Source of the DNA: Porphyromonadaceae bacterium
GTDB lineage: Bacteria; Bacteroidota; Bacteroidia; Bacteroidales; Tannerellaceae
Assembly (NCBI GenBank): GCA_003517945.1
Contig: DOZP01000204.1
Location: 251-11,465 of the forward strand
Reading direction: 5' to 3'
DNA: 11,215 nucleotides
Both the position numbers and the translations under genes were made by a program. Below, piece by piece: positions 1 to 8,149 of the stretch; position 1 is the stretch's first letter; the number at the start of each line of letters is the position of its first letter. The notes beneath the pieces were generated by a model. It was not told the DNA's origin, did not search any database, and was given only the letters and a program-made list of their open reading frames with translations.

Positions 1-1604
1 ACATTCGGATTGAAATGCGTACCGGCAAAATACTCGTTTCCGGGAATACCCGCATCTTCCGGAGAGTGCGTATACGTATGAATCACCAACCGGTTCAACC
101 CTTCGCAATACACCCTGTCCAACGTGGGCTTCATATAAGCGAAGTCTTCTTCCCAGTGAGGCCCTATACTGGTCGGCCCTTCGGCCTGTACAAAGCGTTT
201 TCCGTAAATATGCGCCGCCGAGGCAGGCTGTTTTACATACAAACGGCTCTCGGGAGTAACCCGGTGTGTATTGGCGCGTATCCAAAACTCGCCCATCGGA
301 ATATCATTCAGGCCTACGTTTTTCAGCGCATCAATCGGCGCCGGATGAGGCCCCCCTCCTTCCGGATGAATACCACATCCGTCGGCATGCGCCCGGTCAC
401 GGAAATGCCTGTAATGATTCTCCCATATAAGGTCTGCAACGGTTCGCCTGAAATCATATAAAAACCGGTTGGATACATCCCTGCTCTCTACGATCCGGCC
501 TGTCAAAACAGGCATATAGGGCAGGATGCTGTATCCGTTTGCCTTTTTAAACAGTTCATCAAACCCGTGTGTCCAGTTTGCCGCCCCCAGCTCCCAACTG
601 TCATCATGAAGATATTTCAGACTTTTCGCCCCGGCCTGTTTCAACTCCTGCAGGAGCTTACTCACCGTATTGTCGTATTGCAGATCCATGGCTTCCTTAC
701 TCATATAGTCGATGGCCAATCCGCCGCCTCCCGGGCTGTGGGTAGACACTTTTATCCCTGTTCCCGTATAACCGAAACGCATAATGACATAGTCTCCTTC
801 CGGCACCTGCCAGTTGATGTTTCCGGCGGCATCCACCCGGTCGGAAATATCAATCACATCCTCAAAAAAAGCATGACAGTCGCCTTCGGGCGAAAGTTCC
901 TCTTGCATAAAGAGATCCCAGTCATATCCCAGTCCGGTCTCCGTTTTAGGGATACGGATCGAATGGACAGCCTTGAGTGCCAGGTTCTCCAACGGTTTCA
1001 CCGATTCGCTGCCGGGCGCCTCTCTAACAGCTAATACGGCAATCGGCTTGTAATACAATTCTCCGGTACGTTCGTCTTCCAACAAACCATCCGGCATGGG
1101 CAACTTTTCGGAAAGCGTCCGGGGGCCTTGCACCGCCAACTCGCTCCAGACCATTTTTTTAGAAGTCTCCTCAGGGGTCACCCAGGGGCCGCCGTCGTTC
1201 CACCCGCTGCCGATATTCAGACTGATTTCCATATTGAGACTATCCGCTACCACGCAGGCATAGGTAAACAATTCCCGCCATTCGTCGCTCATAAAAACAG
1301 GCCCCGGCTCCGTCTTTTCCATATTGGCATACGAAGAAGAACCCGCATCAAACAGAATAGCTCCCTGAATACCGGCCATCTTCATTTCCGTCAGGTCAAA
1401 GAGCACCCCTTTCCTGGATATATTTCCTTCCAGCCACCACCAGTAAACACGCGGTTTGGCATAATCCGGCGGAGACTTAAAATCGGCGTCCCAATCGGAC
1501 GAAGTGGTAAAGTCCGGTTGAAATACTGTGGTTACAGGCTGATTTTCAGTTCGTAAACAACCCAACAACAATACGCCGGCAAAAAAGAACAGGATATTTT
1601 TCAT
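1..1604 (-). CDS. GH106-type alpha-L-rhamnosidase lipoprotein (partial, C-terminus beyond left edge)
   Basis: This reading frame is open from an ATG at 1604 to the left edge, giving 534 complete residues and no stop. The N-terminus is a lipoprotein signal, MKNILFFFAGVLLLGC, with lipidation expected on Cys16. The motif PRVYWWWLEGN (residues 51-61), followed by a KGVLFDLTEMKMAGIQGAI stretch, is typical of the GH106 (Glyco_hydro_106) family, whose characterised members remove alpha-L-rhamnose from plant glycans such as pectic rhamnogalacturonan. Conserved-looking acidic motifs are HPEGGGP (Glu415), MGEFW (Glu439) and QAEGP (Glu475); the catalytic acid and base probably lie among these, but I assign none firmly. 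Family members usually run to about 900-1100 residues, so roughly half is present. The gene follows susD by 90 bp on the same strand, as PUL enzymes often do. The family call is strong; the exact linkage and polysaccharide are inference. Another GH106-related glycosidase specificity is possible. Confidence 0.85.
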   Translation of the reverse strand, partial: MKNILFFFAGVLLLGCLRTENQPVTTVFQPDFTTSSDWDADFKSPPDYAKPRVYWWWLEGNISRKGVLFDLTEMKMAGIQGAILFDAGSSSYANMEKTEPGPVFMSDEWRELFTYACVVADSLNMEISLNIGSGWNDGGPWVTPEETSKKMVWSELAVQGPRTLSEKLPMPDGLLEDERTGELYYKPIAVLAVREAPGSESVKPLENLALKAVHSIRIPKTETGLGYDWDLFMQEELSPEGDCHAFFEDVIDISDRVDAAGNINWQVPEGDYVIMRFGYTGTGIKVSTHSPGGGGLAIDYMSKEAMDLQYDNTVSKLLQELKQAGAKSLKYLHDDSWELGAANWTHGFDELFKKANGYSILPYMPVLTGRIVESRDVSNRFLYDFRRTVADLIWENHYRHFRDRAHADGCGIHPEGGGPHPAPIDALKNVGLNDIPMGEFWIRANTHRVTPESRLYVKQPASAAHIYGKRFVQAEGPTSIGPHWEEDFAYMKPTLDRVYCEGLNRLVIHTYTHSPEDAGIPGNEYFAGTHFNPN

Positions 1605-1619
1605 AAGTATAAATTAAAC

Positions 1620-1667
1620 AAATCCCTCTTTCCATCTTTCCGTTTCAGAATACCAAAAGAGGGATTT
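1620..1667 (-). terminator. Intercistronic hairpin between susD and the GH106 gene
   Basis: A perfect 12-bp inverted repeat, AAATCCCTCTTT (1620-1631) and AAAGAGGGATTT (1656-1667), encloses a 24-nt loop. Read on the minus strand the second arm is followed by GTTTAATTTAT, a broken U tract, then the GH106 start codon. It could be a leaky terminator or an RNA-stabilising 3' end that leaves susC and susD transcripts more abundant than the enzyme transcript. A further 6-bp stem (GTAAAT, ATCA loop, ATTTAC) lies at 1669-1684, closer to the susD stop. Structure is seen directly; function is inferred. Confidence 0.55.
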
Positions 1668-1694
1668 AGTAAATATCAATTTACGGATTTCGGA

Positions 1695-3488
1695 CTACCA
1701 TCCCGGATTTTGTGCCATGATCACATCCTTATTGGTATCAATCACCGTTTGCGGGATCGGCCACAGATTAAAGTTCCGCGTCAGGGTAGCGCGCGGATCG
1801 TCCCAATACGAATACTTCTTGATACGGTCAACGGCGATAGTGCCTCCCATACGCAACAACGTATTCCAGCGCGTTTCTTCATAAACCAACTCCCGCGCGC
1901 GTTCATCCAAAATCAGTTCCACATTGACATCGGCTGCAGTCACCATATAACCGCATTGAGCGCGGGCGCGCAGTAAATTAATGTCCGCCGCAGCGCCGGC
2001 ATTGTCACCGGCACGCATTTTCGCCTCGGCGCGTAGCAGCACTGTTTCCGCCAGGCGGATCAGGTATTCGTCTCGGAACAGGTTACTGCGGTTTTCACCA
2101 TTTGCAAGGCCCGTATATTTATCGGTAGCGATCTTGCATGAAACCGGGAAAATCTGTGTTTTAGCGGTATTCACAGCGTCCACATCCTGTCCGTCACGAT
2201 ACAGTACGCTCCAGGGCACCGGTTTTCCGTAATATTCCGAAGTGGGAGTATTTCCCAAAAAGGTTCTGCGAAATACCGCATCTGAGTTACGCAGGTCGGC
2301 GGCATATTCATCCGCATAAATCATATCGCGCGTATACATAGTCGGCATTATCTGCACAATTCCGCGTCCGCCGACATCTTCCAGCATACCGCCGCAATGA
2401 GTGGCCATCGGATCGCGGAATACGGGACCGAACACACGCGAATACTGCAACTTGGATTGTCCGTCTTCCGCTCGCATCGCATCATAATCAATCTGAACTA
2501 CCCAAATCGCCTCCTTATTGCCATCCTGATAATTCTGGTTTCCTTCCTGGAACATATCCCAGATTACATTTCCCTCCATCACAAAACCTGCCGCCGAATA
2601 CAACCGGTCGGGCATCTGTTCGGCTACCACGCTTGTATAATAAAAATCGGGATTTTCGTTACTCCGGGAGCCGAACCGCTCGGTCATCAGGCCGTAAACG
2701 GAACCGTTTATCAATGTATTGCCGTATTCGATCGACTTATTATACGCCGCCTGCGCTTCGCCGCTGTTTCCTTCTTCCAAGGCAAGACCTTTGTCAAGAT
2801 ACAACTGGCACAAGGTGTGTTGTGCGGCGCCGCGTACAACACGTCCCGGCGTAGCAGTCGTTTCGGGCAGATCGTTCAAAATCGCTTCCAATTCGTCGAT
2901 GGCGTACTGATACGTTTCCACCCGGGTACTGCGAGCGAAATCATAACGCGGAGTCGTCGTGATTTCCGTAACGATCGGCACACCGCCATACAATTCTCCC
3001 AAGTTCCGGTAAGCCCATGCCCGGAAGAAACGGGCCTGCGCCATGGCATACGCTTTATCCGCCCCGGAAGCCCAGGTGATTTGTGGCAATTCGGCGGCAT
3101 ACAACGCCAGATTCGCCTTAGATATCAACTGATACCAATGTGAATAATTGGTATTGAACACCTCGTGTTCACTCGTAATAATGCCATAATCATTGAATCG
3201 CTGGGCTCTCCGGATAGTAGCTACATCATACATGTCCGTACCGCTACCGCCCCGAAAAGCAAACGATGGCATATTCTCTTCAAGAAAACAATACATGACA
3301 CGAATTTGGGAATAGCAGGCCACCAACACCTGATCCACCTGTCCGGATGTTGAAAAAGCATTCTCGTTCGTATAAAATGTTTGGGGTTTTTCCAACAAAA
3401 ACTCGGAATCGTTGCATCCCGGCAATACGGCCGCAAGCAGAAATAAGCCAATGCTTAATTTGAATATATTATTTTTCATATTGATCAT
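1695..3488 (-). CDS. SusD/RagB-family outer-membrane glycan-binding lipoprotein
   Basis: The 597-residue product has a lipoprotein signal ending in LPGC, with lipidation on Cys25, followed by NDSEF, an acidic run resembling the Bacteroidota surface-export signal. The start of the mature part (LLEKPQTFYTNENAF) and the ending LWPIPQTVIDTN...QNPGW are hallmarks of SusD/RagB proteins, which are alpha-helical TPR-type proteins that cap the SusC barrel on the cell surface and bind the glycan. The N-terminal SusD-like domain spans roughly residues 26-230 and the RagB/SusD domain roughly 320-597; length is normal. The stop is TAG at 1695-1697. Two starts are possible: the ATG at 3488, 10 bp after the susC stop, or the ATG at 3479, which gives a more ordinary MKNNIFKL signal. 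No clear ribosome site decides between them. The ligand cannot be read from sequence; the neighbouring GH106 gene suggests a rhamnose-containing one. Confidence 0.95.
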   Translation of the reverse strand: MINMKNNIFKLSIGLFLLAAVLPGCNDSEFLLEKPQTFYTNENAFSTSGQVDQVLVACYSQIRVMYCFLEENMPSFAFRGGSGTDMYDVATIRRAQRFNDYGIITSEHEVFNTNYSHWYQLISKANLALYAAELPQITWASGADKAYAMAQARFFRAWAYRNLGELYGGVPIVTEITTTPRYDFARSTRVETYQYAIDELEAILNDLPETTATPGRVVRGAAQHTLCQLYLDKGLALEEGNSGEAQAAYNKSIEYGNTLINGSVYGLMTERFGSRSNENPDFYYTSVVAEQMPDRLYSAAGFVMEGNVIWDMFQEGNQNYQDGNKEAIWVVQIDYDAMRAEDGQSKLQYSRVFGPVFRDPMATHCGGMLEDVGGRGIVQIMPTMYTRDMIYADEYAADLRNSDAVFRRTFLGNTPTSEYYGKPVPWSVLYRDGQDVDAVNTAKTQIFPVSCKIATDKYTGLANGENRSNLFRDEYLIRLAETVLLRAEAKMRAGDNAGAAADINLLRARAQCGYMVTAADVNVELILDERARELVYEETRWNTLLRMGGTIAVDRIKKYSYWDDPRATLTRNFNLWPIPQTVIDTNKDVIMAQNPGW

Positions 3489-3498
3489 TACTTACAGG

Positions 3499-6400
3499 TT
3501 AGAAACTAATATTTAATCCCAGCGAATAAGAGGTCAGGGCCGACAGCACATTGTCACGAACCCTCACACCGGCTTCCGGATCACCGCCTTCCCAGTCCGT
3601 AAACGTAGCCAGGTTTTTGCCCGTCAGGAACACTTTCAATTTATTAATATGGGCATTTTCCATCCATGCGCCACGGAATGTATACGACAAGGTAACGTCT
3701 TGCAGACGCACAAAAGCGCGATTCTGAAGACCCAGGAAACGATTGTCTCCGGAGAAGGTCGCCGACGGATATTCGTTGCTTTTATTTTCAGACGTCCACC
3801 ACGGAATATAGATACCGTTCGAACTGAATAAATTAGTAACAGTCATATAAGCTAACTGATTATCCCTCATATAATAGCCGCCACCGCCGAACACGCCGGA
3901 CAACATCACATACAAATCCCAGTTCTTATACGTAAGCGTATTGCTCATATTCAACTTGAAATTAGGTTCTTTATATCCCAGAATATCCCGGTCTTCGGGC
4001 GTGATCATCCCATCGCCGTCCAAGTCCTTATATTTGGGCGATCCGGCCGCTACTGCGTTTTTCGACATGTATTCCGTATCGCTTTCCTGTACGATACCAT
4101 CCTGCTCATATCCGTAAATAGCTCCCAACGATTGGCCTATAAAGCGGCTGTTGGCAATATCATCGTCCTCTTTTCCGTCGCCGTCCAGGTCATCGCCATA
4201 CAGATGAACCAATTTATTCCGGTTTAACCAGAACGTAAGCCCGGTCGTCCACTTCAGATCTTCCCTCTCCATATTTACGGAACGGACATTGACTTCTACA
4301 CCACGGTTATTCACCTGTCCCATAGACGCCGACATCGTTTTAAAGCCCGTCATAACAGGGATATTCCGGGAAAAAATCTGATCGGTCGTTCGAGAAAAAT
4401 AAGCGTCTACATCTACAAATAACCGGTTGTTCAACCAGGCGGATTCGAATCCCGTATTCCAGGAAGAGGTAGCTTCCCATCCTAAACCGGCATTCCCCAG
4501 GGCATTCGTATTCAATCCGTAAAAAATGGTACTGCCATCAAATTCATAACGGATACCGCTTGAAGGGCCGTTGATCACCGTAGACAATGTACCGTACGGA
4601 TTGATTCCCTGGTTCCCGTTTTTCCCATAGGACAGTTTCAGTTTCAGATTGTCCAAGATATTACCGTCGACCACCGACTCCATGAACGATTCCTGCGTCA
4701 GGTTCCACGCACCGCCGAGCGCCCAGAAATCGCCCCATTTATTCTCCGTACCAAATACGGAAGCGCCGTCGCGACGATACGATCCGGTAAAGAAATAACG
4801 GTCGTCGAACGAATAATTGACACGACCAAGGTAACCGATATTGGAACGTACATAATTAAGCATTCCGTCATTGTAATTATTCTGCTTATCAATCCGTTGA
4901 GTCGTGGCATAATGAAGCCCGTCCATACCCAGCGCCGTATTGCCGTTTGCGGCAAAGTTGGAACCGGAGATTCTCGTTGACTCCCAAGTCATACGGTCGC
5001 GCGTAGCCACCGCCGTTAAATCAATCGAATGGACTCCGAATGTGCGCGTATAATTCAGGATATTATCAATCAACCAACTGGAGCGCGTTCTTTCCCGGAT
5101 ATTTCCGTTTGCGCTTCCCAACAAACTTTGATAAGCCGCCGGAGCATAACGCGACTCATCATTGTAAGCGCCTTCCCGCACATAGTTTGTTTCATAATAA
5201 AAATCACCGTACTGATCGTTGGTCTGATTAACCGTATAATTAAACCGATAGCTTAACCCTTCCACCCACGGCAACTTCACCACTGCATAGGCATTCAGGC
5301 GGAGATTCTGGCTTTTATCTACGTTGTCCCTCACTCCGGCAACCTCCGTATCCCACAAGGGATGGGTTTGCGACTGTGTAGACGGATACTTTTCCAACAA
5401 TTTATTCGCTTCATCCCGGTAGTTAACACCTACGGGGGCCATCATAGTCGCTCTGTCCAAATTCGCCGCCACACCGGATCTATCTATTTTTGCATAAGAA
5501 GCGTCTACGCCTATCTGCAACCAATCCGTGATATCCGTATTGACTTTTCCCAAAATAGAAATACGATTGAAGTCATTTCCTACGACAATACCCTGGTTAT
5601 CGGAACAAGAAGTCGATAAATAATAATTCATTTTCTCTCCCGCTCCGGAAACCGACAACTGATAATCCTGTGTCCAACCCGTACGTGTCGCCACATCCAT
5701 CCAGTCGGTAAATTTGCCGGCTTCCCAATTGTCCGACTCCTGCTTCGTCATCCAGCTCATGTCGGTATTATTGTTACGCGCCAGCACCGATTCCAACCAG
5801 CGTTCGGGCGTCATCAGTTCGGGCTTCGTCGGCCAGGTTTGCATACCACCGCTGGCGTTCAACGAAATGACCGGTTTGCCGATACGTCCCTTTTTGGTCG
5901 TGATAATGATCACGCCGTTTGCCGAACGCGAACCATAGGCGGCAGCCGATGTCGCATCTTTTAAAACATCAAACGAAGCGATGTCATTCGGATTGATGTC
6001 ATTGATATCACCCATAAAAATCACGCCGTCTACCACCAACAGCGGGTCGTTCGATCCGGAGATGGACTTCTGTCCGCGGATCTGCATGGACGGAGATCCT
6101 CCGGCGCCTTGCGTAGCGCCGATATCCAGACCGGGGATATTACCCTTGATAGCTTCCAACGCATTTAAATTAGACTGTAAGGCAACGGGCGAATCTTCCA
6201 ATCGGAGCGAAGACACCGAACCTGTAAAATCTTTCCGCTTTACCGTTCCGTAACCAATCACGACCACTTCATCCAAAGTCTGTGTATCCTCCATCAATTC
6301 AATTGTCAAACGATCCTGACTTCCGACCGGCACTTCCCGTGTAATATATCCGATGTAAGAAATCCGCAGGATCGTATTGTCGCCCACCTCTAAGGAAAAA

Positions 6401-6927
6401 TTCCCGTCTACATCCGTAATTATACCATTCGTAGTGCCCTTTTCGACCACATTCGCCCCAATAACCGGCTCTCCGTAATCATCAAGAATCGTACCCGTAA
6501 CAATCCGCTTTTGTTGAGCCGCAACCGCAACCCCGGCAACCGCTTCATGACCGGTCGGCACTCTTTTCGAAAGGATAATATTGACGCCTTCCATGGCATA
6601 AGACAAATCCGTATCTTCAAAAATCCGGTTTAGTACTTCACTTACAGATTTATTTTTAACACGTATGGATACATTTTGTTTCAGATCAATATCCCGGTTC
6701 GATACAAAGAGATAATTCGTCTGGCTTTCAATCTCTTCCAATACGTCCTTGAGTACGGCATTTCGCGCATTCAGATTTACCCTGGCGCTTTGCGAATTTG
6801 CATTATTTGCATAGGCAAAACCGGTAAACAACAGTAATAGAAACAACGTTAACTTCATAATTCTAAAAATATGTTTGGATTGATTGTTTTTCAGCAATAT
6901 AATCCCGGATGAAAATTTTTTTTTCAT
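3499..6927 (-). CDS. SusC/RagA TonB-dependent transporter with STN signalling domain
   Basis: This 1142-residue outer-membrane transporter imports glycan fragments using TonB energy, in complex with the SusD protein encoded 10 bp downstream. Order of parts: signal segment (MKLTLFLLLLFTGFAYA, residues 24-40), STN domain about 48-120 (LKDVLEEIESQTNYLF), carboxypeptidase-regulatory-like beta-sandwich about 141-212 (GEPVIGANVVEKGTTNG), the SusC motif TLDEVVVIGYGTVKRKDFTG at 218-236, plug about 240-346 (PLLVVDGV, DATSAAAYGSRSANGVI), then a beta-barrel ending SLGLNISF. Two Asp/Gly-rich loops with EF-hand-like spacing (DLDGDGKEDD near 912, DLDGDGMITPED near 968) occur in the barrel, as in many SusC proteins. 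The STN domain implies transmembrane signalling to the FecR protein encoded just upstream. The start at 6927 adds 23 residues before the usual signal; such extensions are common in STN-type SusC proteins, but the ATG at 6858 is an alternative. Confidence 0.96.
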   Translation of the reverse strand: MKKKFSSGIILLKNNQSKHIFRIMKLTLFLLLLFTGFAYANNANSQSARVNLNARNAVLKDVLEEIESQTNYLFVSNRDIDLKQNVSIRVKNKSVSEVLNRIFEDTDLSYAMEGVNIILSKRVPTGHEAVAGVAVAAQQKRIVTGTILDDYGEPVIGANVVEKGTTNGIITDVDGNFSLEVGDNTILRISYIGYITREVPVGSQDRLTIELMEDTQTLDEVVVIGYGTVKRKDFTGSVSSLRLEDSPVALQSNLNALEAIKGNIPGLDIGATQGAGGSPSMQIRGQKSISGSNDPLLVVDGVIFMGDINDINPNDIASFDVLKDATSAAAYGSRSANGVIIITTKKGRIGKPVISLNASGGMQTWPTKPELMTPERWLESVLARNNNTDMSWMTKQESDNWEAGKFTDWMDVATRTGWTQDYQLSVSGAGEKMNYYLSTSCSDNQGIVVGNDFNRISILGKVNTDITDWLQIGVDASYAKIDRSGVAANLDRATMMAPVGVNYRDEANKLLEKYPSTQSQTHPLWDTEVAGVRDNVDKSQNLRLNAYAVVKLPWVEGLSYRFNYTVNQTNDQYGDFYYETNYVREGAYNDESRYAPAAYQSLLGSANGNIRERTRSSWLIDNILNYTRTFGVHSIDLTAVATRDRMTWESTRISGSNFAANGNTALGMDGLHYATTQRIDKQNNYNDGMLNYVRSNIGYLGRVNYSFDDRYFFTGSYRRDGASVFGTENKWGDFWALGGAWNLTQESFMESVVDGNILDNLKLKLSYGKNGNQGINPYGTLSTVINGPSSGIRYEFDGSTIFYGLNTNALGNAGLGWEATSSWNTGFESAWLNNRLFVDVDAYFSRTTDQIFSRNIPVMTGFKTMSASMGQVNNRGVEVNVRSVNMEREDLKWTTGLTFWLNRNKLVHLYGDDLDGDGKEDDDIANSRFIGQSLGAIYGYEQDGIVQESDTEYMSKNAVAAGSPKYKDLDGDGMITPEDRDILGYKEPNFKLNMSNTLTYKNWDLYVMLSGVFGGGGYYMRDNQLAYMTVTNLFSSNGIYIPWWTSENKSNEYPSATFSGDNRFLGLQNRAFVRLQDVTLSYTFRGAWMENAHINKLKVFLTGKNLATFTDWEGGDPEAGVRVRDNVLSALTSYSLGLNISF

Positions 6928-6980
6928 ATCTTTGTAGTTGATTTTAGTTAATAAGTATATTTTTCACATGTACTTGTTAA

Positions 6981-7012
6981 GGATCGGTAGATGTTGACGC
7001 ATTTACCGATTC
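6981..7012. promoter_or_regulatory. Long inverted repeat in the fecR-susC gap
   Basis: The arms ATCGGTAGATG (6983-6993) and CATTTACCGAT (7000-7010) are inverted repeats matching at 10 of 11 positions around the 6-nt centre TTGACG. In plus-strand RNA the odd position is a G-U wobble, and the outer GG and TC can add two pairs; in minus-strand RNA it is an A-C mismatch. It lies 54 bp upstream of susC, in the 142-bp gap where an ECF-sigma promoter would be expected. It may be a dyad operator, a terminator for fecR or a leader hairpin. No TAnnTTTG promoter is visible for the minus strand here. Confidence 0.45.
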
Positions 7013-7069
7013 ATTTTCTACTTACAGTTTTTTTTCATAGGCAGTTCGTTTTTAAAATTAAACACATTC

Positions 7070-8014
7070 TCAATAGATATAAATAATACTTGTATCCTCC
7101 TTGCGCTCATATGTAAAATGAAAATCATTCTGTAAGACGCGTAAAGCGTGATCTACTCCGTCTACGATACGGAATTTTCCCCAATACCCCAGATCTTTCA
7201 CTTTCTCTGTTTTCAAAATAACCTGTACATCGAAATACTTCTCAAACAAAGACATGATTTCCTCAAACGATTTATCTTCAATCACAATAAGACCTTCCCG
7301 CCACCGGTATTTATTAAAATTAGTCGCAGAAACCTTCAGCTTATCACCGACCAACGTAGCTGTCTCGCCCGCATTCAGATAAAGAGTATCACCGTTTGTG
7401 TGAGGGGTATACAACTTCACTTTCCCGGTAAACAGAGCCATTTCAAAAACGGGAGCATTAGCATACGATTCCATGTTGAAACTGGTTCCCAGCACTTCTA
7501 AGCAAAATTTATCTGTATTGATAATGAATGGTTTGCCGTCATCTTTTGCGATATCGAAAAAACCTTCCCCATCCAATTCCACGATCCGGTCATCCTTGAA
7601 AAAACCGGGATACCTGAATGTCGTATTCGAGTTCAACCAGACAGTCGAACCTTCAGTCAGGGTCAGCGCCGTACGGCTTCCCGGCGGAACATATACATCC
7701 TGCATCGCCTGCCCCAGCTTATTGATCCTGTACATGCTGTAAAAATAACTGCAACCTATCAATAGAAGGACAACAGAAGCTACCTTCAATAAATTCCGGA
7801 CCATCCGCCTTACGATGCCCGGATCTTCCCTTAAAATTTCATTTTCGTCCACAATGACAGAAGCGTCAAAACGTATCCGTTCACGGATAAACTGTTTCCG
7901 ATGCACCTCATCACTTTCCAGCCACAGACGAATACATTCTTTTTCCTCTTCCGAAGATTCTCCGGTAAAATAACGTGTTAATATATTATGGTCTATTTTC
8001 ATTCCAACTCTCAT
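7070..8014 (-). CDS. FecR-family anti-sigma factor (DUF4974 type)
   Basis: This 314-residue inner-membrane regulator has the standard layout. A cytoplasmic N-terminal sigma-binding region is at about 9-45 (LTRYFTGESSEEEKECIRLWL). One membrane segment follows at about 76-95. The periplasmic FecR domain is at about 104-200 (DVYVPPGSRTALTLTEGSTV, VWLNSNTTFRYP, VELDGEGFFDI, VLGTSFN). A C-terminal DUF4974/STN-like domain is at about 246-314 (DKSFEEIMSLFEKYFDV). In this family the periplasmic part contacts the STN domain of the partner SusC, and signalling frees or activates an ECF sigma factor that transcribes susC. The gene is immediately upstream of susC, as expected. The odd point is that no sigma gene precedes it: the upstream neighbour at 8150 is divergent and unrelated. 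The ATG at 8002 (MKIDHN) is an equally plausible start. No good promoter is visible upstream on this strand. Confidence 0.93.
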   Translation of the reverse strand: MRVGMKIDHNILTRYFTGESSEEEKECIRLWLESDEVHRKQFIRERIRFDASVIVDENEILREDPGIVRRMVRNLLKVASVVLLLIGCSYFYSMYRINKLGQAMQDVYVPPGSRTALTLTEGSTVWLNSNTTFRYPGFFKDDRIVELDGEGFFDIAKDDGKPFIINTDKFCLEVLGTSFNMESYANAPVFEMALFTGKVKLYTPHTNGDTLYLNAGETATLVGDKLKVSATNFNKYRWREGLIVIEDKSFEEIMSLFEKYFDVQVILKTEKVKDLGYWGKFRIVDGVDHALRVLQNDFHFTYERKEDTSIIYIY

Positions 8015-8100
8015 TGATTCGTTCTATAAGTAAGAGCAACTGAAAGACGAAAAATCCCAAACTCTTTCGGTTTTTCCGCCAATAATAAAAAAAACTTTAT

Positions 8101-8131
8101 TTTGTCATTGACGGAAGATGCATTACCTTTG
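8101..8131 (+). promoter_or_regulatory. Bacteroidota housekeeping-type promoter for the Lnb-like operon
   Basis: TTTG at 8101-8104 (the -33 element) and TACCTTTG at 8124-8131 (the -7 element, an exact TAnnTTTG match) are separated by 19 bp, which fits the known Bacteroides primary-sigma consensus. The predicted transcription start is only about 10-15 nt before the ATG at 8150, so the leader is short. An A/T-rich run just upstream (8090-8100) fits such promoters. Confidence 0.75.
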
Positions 8132-8149
8132 CATTTAAAGTCCTGATAA

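Noticed and set aside
15..1556. Three plus-strand open frames (15-461, 567-1034, 1128-1556)
   Set aside because: They lie antisense to the GH106 frame, which is open throughout with clear family motifs. Their products are His/Arg/Pro-rich and resemble no family I know.
2397..3143. 248-codon plus-strand open frame
   Set aside because: It is fully antisense to susD and shows no recognisable domain; it is best explained as a codon-bias shadow of the SusD gene.
6927..6934. TATCTTTG on the plus strand, matching the TAnnTTTG promoter element
   Set aside because: It points away from susC, into the fecR gene in antisense, and no TTTG lies at proper spacing upstream in the A/T-rich run. An antisense promoter cannot be excluded but is not supported.
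3490..7027. ACTTACAG present both before susD (3490-3497) and in the fecR-susC gap (7020-7027)
   Set aside because: An 8-bp match between two intergenic sites is weak evidence for a shared regulatory motif.
7018..7038. Tiny minus-strand frame encoding MKKNCK in the fecR-susC gap, sharing TATGAAAAAAAA with the susC start
   Set aside because: It is only six codons in A-rich sequence, with no sign of a leader-peptide mechanism; the shared string is mostly an A run.
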